The translations under genes were made by a program, and so were the position numbers. The notes below the pieces were generated by a model. The model was not told the DNA's origin, searched no databases, and saw only the letters and a list, made by a program, of their open reading frames with translations. From Flavobacterium sp. 245 (lineage in GTDB: Bacteria > Bacteroidota > Bacteroidia > Flavobacteriales > Flavobacteriaceae), in contig NZ_SNXB01000005.1 in assembly GCF_004362055.1 (NCBI RefSeq), positions 310,001 through 374,000 on the forward strand: DNA of 64,000 nt, read 5' to 3'. The first letter of the stretch is position 1, and every line of letters starts with the position of its first letter. Below are positions 57,379-64,000 of this stretch, in pieces.

Positions 57379-60300
57379 ATGAAAAATATATTATTTGCAT
57401 TCTTATTTCTCTCTACCACAATTTTTGCACAGCAATTTGATAAAAAATGGGACAAAATTATTGCTTTAGAAAATGAAGGGAAAATAAAATCTGCTAATGA
57501 AATTGTCAGTGAAATTTACAAAAAGGCAAAAGCTAATAAAGATGAAGAACAAATAATAAAATGCTTTTTCTATCAGTCCAAATACATCCAAATTCTGGAA
57601 GAAAATGCACAAACCAAGATTATAAATAATTTAAAAGCGATAATAAATCAGGTTTCTACTCCATCAAAAGCCATTTTAAACATTGTTTATGTCAAATGTT
57701 TGAATGATTATTTCAACAAAAACAATTATCAGATCAGAGGGCGTACTAACATTGAAATAGTTGATGCTGATTTTCTTACATGGACTGAGAAGAATTTTAA
57801 CAATCAAATAAATACTGCAATGAAAGAAGCGTTGCAGAACCAAAATATTCTAAAAAACACACCTCTTAGCAAATACGAATCTATATTTGATTATACGTCT
57901 TCAGAAAAATTCAAAACCGAAAATTTATATGATTACGTTTTAGGCGAAAACATCACTTTTTACACTCAAAAACTACGCACTTGGGAAATCTCGAAAATTG
58001 TTTTTATACCTTATAAAAAAGATTTCTTCGGAGACACTTCGGCATTTACAAAAATCAATTTAGATTTTATAACTAATGAAAATCTTCGTTTAGCTATTTC
58101 GCTTTATCAAAAAAAAGAAAACATCAGCCCAACAGTAAACAATCAATTTGAACGTTTGCTTTTTTGCAAAAACTTCTTATTTCAAAACGACGAAGATTAT
58201 TTTAATGCACTTTATAAACTTCAAAAAAATACTGATAACAAAATTTTAATTCAAAAAATTCAATTGGAAAAAGTTCTGTATTTGGTTCCATTTGCATCAA
58301 AAACCTTATATCCAGATTACAACACTAAGGCTCTTGCTATTTTAGACAGCATTATACAAGTCAACAACAGATCGAATGAGCACAAGAAAGCTATAAGTCA
58401 AAAACAAAAACTGCTTTCAAAATCATTGACAGTCCAGCTTCAAAAATATATTTATGAAAATGAAAATACTCGCGCTTTTATACGATATAAAAATGTGGAG
58501 CATTTAAAAATTTCATTTTATAAAATCAATCAACAACAAGTTTCTTTCTTTACTGGATATCAAAATTCAAGAGACGCTGTCGCCGATGAAATTGTAAAAA
58601 ACAAACAGCCAGAAACTACCAAAACTTACACCTTAAAAGATAAAAAAGATTATTTTGAATACACAACTGAAGTGTTGTTGCCGAATCTAAAAACAGGATC
58701 TTATCTTGTTTATTTTGAAACTGAAAAAGATTCAAAAGACGAAAAGGTAATGACTTATGAAACCTTGACTGTAACTAATCTCGCGATTGCAGTGGCAGAA
58801 AGCAATATGGTCGAAACGTACCAAGTTTTGGATCGAAAAAAGGGAAATCCTTTAAAAAATGTAAAGGTCAATTCGTCAAGATTTACAGCCTTAACCGATA
58901 AGAACGGTGTAGTCTCTTATAAAAAAACAATTGATGGTCGAAATTACGAAACGTTGCAGGTTTCATTTGAAAATGATACACTTACAATCTTAAATAATTA
59001 CATTTCGCGCAATGAAGTTTATAATGCAAATCTGCCTGAAAATCTGAAAGCGAAAGTAGAATTTTACTTGGACCGCGCAATTTACCGTCCGGGCCAGACC
59101 GCATATTTTAAAGGAATTGCAATTCAGAAAAGCAATGACAAAACAAGTGTTGTTCCAAATACTGCTTTTAGGGTTTTGATTCAAGATCCCAACAATAGTG
59201 ATTTCAAAGAATTCAATATTACTACAAATGAATTTGGATCTTTTTCGGGAGAATTTACTTTACCAAAAACTGGATTAACAGGTGATTTTAGTATTACAGC
59301 CCTAAAACCAGCTGATTTTGCCAAAGAAAAAGAGAAATATCCGTTCTGGAAAACAGTAGATTTTGAGTATTCTCAAACTCGTTTTAAAGTTGAAGAATAT
59401 AAACGTCCAAAATTTGAAGTCACATTTGATCCTAAAAAAGAAACTTTTCAAGTCAATCAACCTGTAAAAGTAAAAGGTACTGCAAAAGCTTTTGCCGGAA
59501 GCAATGTTTCTGACGGGACAGTAGATTATACCGTGAAGCGTTTCACCAGTTATATGAATAATTATTTTGGCAGAGAAGATGAAGAAGAAATTGCCGATGG
59601 CGAAGTAAAAACCGATGCTTCGGGCAAATTTGTTATAGATTTTATTGCGTTGTCTCCTGAAGATTCAAATAAAAAAGAATTACCCATTTTTACCTACGAG
59701 ATTGAAGTTTCGGTCACCGATATTAATGGTGAAACGCATGATTCACGCACCGAAATAAAAGTAGGTTACCATGATTTGATTTTAGAAGCTGCAATGCCTA
59801 ATAAAATTGAAACCAAAGACAAAAACGAAATTATTTTAACCAGCACCAACCTCAACGGCGAATTTAAAGCGGCAAATGGCGAAGTGAAAATATATTTTGT
59901 CCGTCCGTTTTTGAATAAATTTAAAATTAGAAGTTCTGAAAAACCAGAAATTGAAACTATTTCAGATGAAGATTTCGAAAAATTATTCCCATATGAAATC
60001 ACAGGAAAAGAGTTTTTAAATGAGCCACAAGAAACTTTGGTTTACTCTAAAAAAGTAAACACCGAAAAAGATAAAACGATTCCGCTAGATTTTATTTCAA
60101 ATTATAAATCTGGAAACTATAAAGTTGTTTTTAGTGCAAATGATAGTTTTAACAATCTAATTGAAGCCACAACAAATTTTCAGTTAACGCAAAGCAAAGA
60201 CAAGTTTGATTCGAGTAAATTATTTACAGCACAGCAAATTAATGGCGATCCAAAAAAAGATGGCTATGTTGAAATAAAACTGACCTCGCCAATTCAAGAA

Positions 60301-63300
60301 CTTTATATAAATACGGCCGGAAATTATAAAAGTGCATTATTTTTTGAAGAAACTAGTCATCTTCAAAACAATGAAATCGTTGTTAAAATTCCGCTTAAAC
60401 CTGAATTTGAAAAAATACTAAAAATAACCTTTGAAAGTATTTTCGAAAATCAAGTTTTTCATGATAAATTAAACATTACGCTAAAAATTGAAGCACCAAA
60501 ATTAGAATGGAAGGCAGAAAGCTTTAGAAGTAAAATCGAACCCGGAAGCAATGAAAATTGGTCATTTCAGCTAAAAGCAGGTAACACTAAAAAAGAAGCC
60601 GAAGTTTTGGCATCGATGTATGACAGTTCTTTAGACCAATTTACTTCTAAACAATGGATTGGTCCGGCAATAAATGAATACAATTATAATTCGGGCAATA
60701 GAAAAACGATCTTCGGTTTTGGCCAAATATATAAAACACTACAAAATCTAAACAGCTATATTCCAAAAATGCAGTTTTCGAGCGAGTCGACAAGCTTAAT
60801 TTGGTTTGGTTTTGATTTTAATAATCCAAATGCCGCTTATCAGCAAAGCCAATATTTAAAACAGCTCACTAAAAAAGTAAAAAAACCTGCAAACGCAAAA
60901 ATGATTTCGGGAATTCTTACAGACACTAGCGAATTAGCAATTCCCGGAGTTTCAATAACTGTAAAAGGCACAAAAAGAAGTGCAACTTCAGACTTTGACG
61001 GTTATTATGAAATTGAAGCTGTAACTGGCGAAGAATTAGTTTTCTCTTATCTCGGATTAAAAAATACTTCAGTTAAGGTCACTAATGACAAAGTTATAAA
61101 TTTAAGTCTCGAAGATGACTCTAGTCATCTAAAAGAAGTTGTCGTTACTGGTTATGGAACTCAAAAAAAAATGCCTCTTACTGGTTCTGTAACACAGGTT
61201 TCAGCGGCACAAATGGTAGTTGAAGAAGATAATAATGTTTATAATACTGAAGGAATTCTATCAGGAACAGTAAGTGGCGTAGAAGTTACACAAGTTCCAT
61301 CTGATAAAATTATGATCCGTGGCACATCTTCAATCACAGCTACAAATCTCTTATATATTATTGATGGTGAAATTGCTGATGAAAAAGCAGTTAAGAACTT
61401 AAATTCTTCAGACGTTATTTCCATCAGCGTTTTAAAAGAGCAAGAAGCAACTGCGCTTTATGGAAATAAGGGTGCAAACGGCGCAATCATTATTACAACC
61501 AAAAAAACATTAGAAGAATTAACCCAAGTAAAAGCACGAAAAAATTTATCGGAGACAGCATTCTTTCTGCCCCATTTAAAAACAGATTCAAAAGGAAATA
61601 TAAGTTTCAACTTCACTTCTCCCGAAGCTTTGACAAAGTGGAAACTTCGTTTATTGGCACATAATAAAGATGCTGTTTCGGGTTATTTAGAAAAAAGCAT
61701 TATCACGCAAAAAGAATTGATGGTTTTGCCGAATTTCCCAAGATTCTTGAGAGAAAAAGATACGATCGTGATTAGTGCCAAAATTTCGAATGTGACCAAT
61801 GAAGCAAAAACCGGAATCGCAAGTTTACAGTTTTTTGACGCCACAACCATGCAGCCAATAGATGTAAACATGGGCAACGCAAAGAATGTTCGAAATTTCA
61901 ACGTTAGTGCTTTCGGAAATACAACAGCAACCTGGACGATTTCTATTCCCGAAGGTCTGCAAGGCGTTCAATATAAAATTGTGGCAAAATCCGGCAATTT
62001 CTCTGATGGAGAAGAAAACATATTGCCAGTTTTAACCAACAATATGCTGGTTACCGAAAGTATTCCACTTTGGGTTCGCGAAAATTCGACCAAAGAATAC
62101 ACCTTTGAGAATTTAAAAAACAACAATTCTTCGACTTTAAGAAATCATCAATTTACGCTTGAATATACTTCAAACCCAACGTGGATTGCCGTTCAGTCGC
62201 TTCCTTATTTAATGGAATACGAACATGAATGCGCAGAACAGACTTTTGCTAGATTTTATGCAAATGCACTGGCGTCTGAAATTATTTCGAGCAATCCGAA
62301 AATTGCATCCATTTTTGAAACTTGGAGAAAAAACGGAAAACTGCATTCAAAATTAGAAGAAAACGAAGAATTAAAATCGATAATTCTTGCCGAAACGCCT
62401 TGGTTGAATGATGCACAAAATGAAGATGAGAAGAAGAAAAACGTAGCGCTTTTATTTGATTTAGAAAAAATGAAAACTTCACAAGAAGCTACTTTTCAAA
62501 AATTAAAACAAAAGCAAAGATCGTCTGGCGGATTTGCATGGTTTGATGGTTCCCAAGAAAACGAATATATTACACGACATATTCTTGCCGGCTTAGGTCA
62601 TTTAGCAAAGTTGAGCAAATCTGAAGATAATAACCAAAAAATCGATCAAATTGCAAAAACGGGAATTCCGTATATTGACAATTTCTTTTTAGAGTTTTAT
62701 AGAACGAGAACTAAAAACTTAAAATCAACCGACAAATTAATATGGATCAATCCCTATTCTGATTTACATTATCTATATACTAGAAGTTTTTATTTGGAGC
62801 AATATCCAATGTCAGATGAATTAAAAAAGGCGTCAAAATTATATTTAGATACTGCTAAAAAAGAGTGGCTTCAATATTCACTTTACGAAAAAGGATTGGC
62901 CGCAATAACGCTGAATCGCTTTGGAGAAAAAGAGACGGCCAAAAAAATAATTGAAAGTTTAAAAGAAACCTCTTCAAATAATGAAGATTGGGGAATGTAT
63001 TGGATTGCGAATAAAGCGGGCTGGTATTGGTATCAGGCGCCAATTGAGACTCAGGCTTTATTGATTGAGGCTTTCGCCGAAGTGACAAACGATACCAAAT
63101 CTGTTGATGCAATGAAAGTATGGCTTTTGAAAAACAAACAAACCAAAAATTGGCCAACAACAAAATCAACAACCGAAGCTATTTATGCCTTATTAATGCA
63201 AGGAACCGACTGGCTTTCTGTTAAAGACAATACCGTTATAAAATTGGGTGACGAGAAAATCGCTACCAAAAAATTAGCCGAAAATGAAAAAGAAGCTGAA

Positions 63301-63873
63301 ACGGGTTATATAAAACTCAACTGGAAACCAGAAGAAATTAAAAAAGAAATGGCTTCAATCAAAATCGAAAACAAATCTAAAGTTCCAGGTTTTGGCGGTG
63401 TTTATTGGCAATATTTTGAAGATTTGGATAAAATCAAAAATAATTCGGGTGCAGTCTTATCTGTTTCGAAAGAATTGTATCTAAAGAAAAACAGTTCAAA
63501 AGGCGATGAATTACAAAAAATAACAACTGAAAATCCTTTAAAAATTGGCGATTTAGTAACTGTCCGACTAATTATTACTTCGAAAGAAGATATGGAATAT
63601 GTTCATTTGAAGGATATGCGCGCTTCGTGTTTTGAACCTGTAAATGTACTTTCAGAATATCAGTATAAAGATCGACTAGGATTTTACACGAGTACAAAAG
63701 ACGCTGCAACACACTTTTTCTTTGATCAAATCAACAAAGGAACTTATGTTTTAGAATACGATATACGAGTAAATAACGGCGGTGAATTCTCAAACGGAAT
63801 CACTACAATTCAAAGTATGTATGCGCCAGAATTTACAAGCCATACAAAAGGTATTAGAGTGAAAGTGAATTAA
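57379..63873 (+). CDS. Alpha-2-macroglobulin family protein with inserted SusC-like regulatory and TonB plug domains
   Basis: A 2164-residue secreted protein with a type I signal peptide (ending TTIFAQ) and no lipobox. Macroglobulin domains run from about residue 370; MG2 starts near 565 with DRAIYRPGQTAYFKGIAIQ. At about 1175-1255 there is a carboxypeptidase-regulatory-like domain (MISGILTDTSELAIPGVSIT), and at about 1265-1377 a TonB plug domain (IMIRGTSSITATNLLYIIDG, ALYGNKGANGAIIITTKK). The A2M core resumes at about 1385 (ARKNLSETAFFLPHLKTD). The thioester motif CAEQ is at 1618-1621. No barrel follows the plug. Bacterial A2Ms are thought to trap proteases; what the insert adds is unknown. 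The frame is open through both joins. Confidence 0.92.
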   Translation: MKNILFAFLFLSTTIFAQQFDKKWDKIIALENEGKIKSANEIVSEIYKKAKANKDEEQIIKCFFYQSKYIQILEENAQTKIINNLKAIINQVSTPSKAILNIVYVKCLNDYFNKNNYQIRGRTNIEIVDADFLTWTEKNFNNQINTAMKEALQNQNILKNTPLSKYESIFDYTSSEKFKTENLYDYVLGENITFYTQKLRTWEISKIVFIPYKKDFFGDTSAFTKINLDFITNENLRLAISLYQKKENISPTVNNQFERLLFCKNFLFQNDEDYFNALYKLQKNTDNKILIQKIQLEKVLYLVPFASKTLYPDYNTKALAILDSIIQVNNRSNEHKKAISQKQKLLSKSLTVQLQKYIYENENTRAFIRYKNVEHLKISFYKINQQQVSFFTGYQNSRDAVADEIVKNKQPETTKTYTLKDKKDYFEYTTEVLLPNLKTGSYLVYFETEKDSKDEKVMTYETLTVTNLAIAVAESNMVETYQVLDRKKGNPLKNVKVNSSRFTALTDKNGVVSYKKTIDGRNYETLQVSFENDTLTILNNYISRNEVYNANLPENLKAKVEFYLDRAIYRPGQTAYFKGIAIQKSNDKTSVVPNTAFRVLIQDPNNSDFKEFNITTNEFGSFSGEFTLPKTGLTGDFSITALKPADFAKEKEKYPFWKTVDFEYSQTRFKVEEYKRPKFEVTFDPKKETFQVNQPVKVKGTAKAFAGSNVSDGTVDYTVKRFTSYMNNYFGREDEEEIADGEVKTDASGKFVIDFIALSPEDSNKKELPIFTYEIEVSVTDINGETHDSRTEIKVGYHDLILEAAMPNKIETKDKNEIILTSTNLNGEFKAANGEVKIYFVRPFLNKFKIRSSEKPEIETISDEDFEKLFPYEITGKEFLNEPQETLVYSKKVNTEKDKTIPLDFISNYKSGNYKVVFSANDSFNNLIEATTNFQLTQSKDKFDSSKLFTAQQINGDPKKDGYVEIKLTSPIQELYINTAGNYKSALFFEETSHLQNNEIVVKIPLKPEFEKILKITFESIFENQVFHDKLNITLKIEAPKLEWKAESFRSKIEPGSNENWSFQLKAGNTKKEAEVLASMYDSSLDQFTSKQWIGPAINEYNYNSGNRKTIFGFGQIYKTLQNLNSYIPKMQFSSESTSLIWFGFDFNNPNAAYQQSQYLKQLTKKVKKPANAKMISGILTDTSELAIPGVSITVKGTKRSATSDFDGYYEIEAVTGEELVFSYLGLKNTSVKVTNDKVINLSLEDDSSHLKEVVVTGYGTQKKMPLTGSVTQVSAAQMVVEEDNNVYNTEGILSGTVSGVEVTQVPSDKIMIRGTSSITATNLLYIIDGEIADEKAVKNLNSSDVISISVLKEQEATALYGNKGANGAIIITTKKTLEELTQVKARKNLSETAFFLPHLKTDSKGNISFNFTSPEALTKWKLRLLAHNKDAVSGYLEKSIITQKELMVLPNFPRFLREKDTIVISAKISNVTNEAKTGIASLQFFDATTMQPIDVNMGNAKNVRNFNVSAFGNTTATWTISIPEGLQGVQYKIVAKSGNFSDGEENILPVLTNNMLVTESIPLWVRENSTKEYTFENLKNNNSSTLRNHQFTLEYTSNPTWIAVQSLPYLMEYEHECAEQTFARFYANALASEIISSNPKIASIFETWRKNGKLHSKLEENEELKSIILAETPWLNDAQNEDEKKKNVALLFDLEKMKTSQEATFQKLKQKQRSSGGFAWFDGSQENEYITRHILAGLGHLAKLSKSEDNNQKIDQIAKTGIPYIDNFFLEFYRTRTKNLKSTDKLIWINPYSDLHYLYTRSFYLEQYPMSDELKKASKLYLDTAKKEWLQYSLYEKGLAAITLNRFGEKETAKKIIESLKETSSNNEDWGMYWIANKAGWYWYQAPIETQALLIEAFAEVTNDTKSVDAMKVWLLKNKQTKNWPTTKSTTEAIYALLMQGTDWLSVKDNTVIKLGDEKIATKKLAENEKEAETGYIKLNWKPEEIKKEMASIKIENKSKVPGFGGVYWQYFEDLDKIKNNSGAVLSVSKELYLKKNSSKGDELQKITTENPLKIGDLVTVRLIITSKEDMEYVHLKDMRASCFEPVNVLSEYQYKDRLGFYTSTKDAATHFFFDQINKGTYVLEYDIRVNNGGEFSNGITTIQSMYAPEFTSHTKGIRVKVN

Positions 63874-63917
63874 GTTTTAAATCCCAAATTCCAACAAAAG
63901 CATATAATCTATCTTTT

Positions 63918-64000
63918 GTCAGTCTGAGAGAAGTTTGTCAGTCTGAGCGAAGTCGAAGACCCGTTTCAATTGGCGAGCCTTCGACTTCGCTCAGGTTGAC
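63918..64000. repeat. REP-like element: tandem partial copy plus inverted repeat
   Basis: A 22-base arm at 63937-63958 (core GAGCGAAGTCGAAG) pairs with 63979-64000 with two mismatches and a 20-base loop. A partial direct copy of the first 18 or so bases lies just before it (63918-63936). The arms are much richer in G and C than the surroundings. The element runs to the window edge and may continue. Confidence 0.75.

Noticed and set aside
60901..61510. Macroglobulin-plug fusion as an assembly chimera
   Set aside because: The frame is open through both joins and codon use does not change; not fully excluded, so long-read confirmation is still listed.

Overview
The window looks like a chromosomal segment of a Flavobacterium-like member of the Bacteroidetes (Flavobacteriaceae). 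Four things support this. The DNA is AT-rich. There is a SusC/SusD pair. Shine-Dalgarno sequences are nearly absent. Many genes carry the Bacteroidetes promoter signature TAnnTTTG, often with a TTG or TTTG 16 to 23 bases further upstream. No sequence search was possible, so the genus is an inference.

Positions 1 to 15962, all on the minus strand, form a surface polysaccharide (capsule or O-antigen) locus. Transcription enters at 15962 with a Wza-type lipoprotein, a Wzc-type tyrosine autokinase, a UDP-HexNAc 4-epimerase, a eukaryote-like UDP-glucose dehydrogenase and a NusG/UpxY/RfaH-type antiterminator. An intrinsic terminator follows, then a new promoter and a leader of about 90 bases. The second block holds a UDP-HexNAc dehydrogenase, a mannose-1-phosphate guanylyltransferase, RfbB, a second export pair (an 814-residue SLBB protein plus a Wzz), two tandem FdtA-like cupins, a GNAT acyltransferase, a dedicated acyl carrier protein and a KAS III enzyme cut by the window edge. 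Together these make UDP-uronic acids, GDP-mannose and a dTDP-keto/amino sugar. The last genes suggest an acyl decoration made on the dedicated carrier protein. Glycosyltransferases, flippase and polymerase are not in the window and probably lie beyond position 1.

Positions 16034 to 23936 hold housekeeping genes: recR, a CoA-binding protein, marC-like, two guanidino-modifying enzymes of the arginine deiminase superfamily, gltA, eno and carA. Positions 24183 to 41613 are the ribosomal protein superoperon on the minus strand: rpsL-rpsG-fusA-rpsJ, a terminator, a strong promoter, then rplC through rplQ with secY, infA, rpmJ and rpoA. A second internal promoter with a hairpin leader sits in front of rpsH. 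S4, S14 and L36 are all forms lacking the usual zinc ligands.

Positions 41781 to 64000 are mixed: an Omp85-like outer membrane protein, a SusC/SusD nutrient transporter without adjacent catabolic enzymes, rlmB, a DUF2490-like barrel, a rhomboid protease, rarA, yjjG-type HAD phosphatase, radC, mpl, several exported proteins of unknown role, and a 2164-residue alpha-2-macroglobulin. The last carries, in frame, a carboxypeptidase-regulatory-like domain plus a TonB-receptor plug domain of the kind found at the N-terminus of SusC. This fusion is the most unusual object in the window. The window ends in a REP-like inverted repeat. I saw no tRNA, rRNA, CRISPR array, insertion sequence or prophage.
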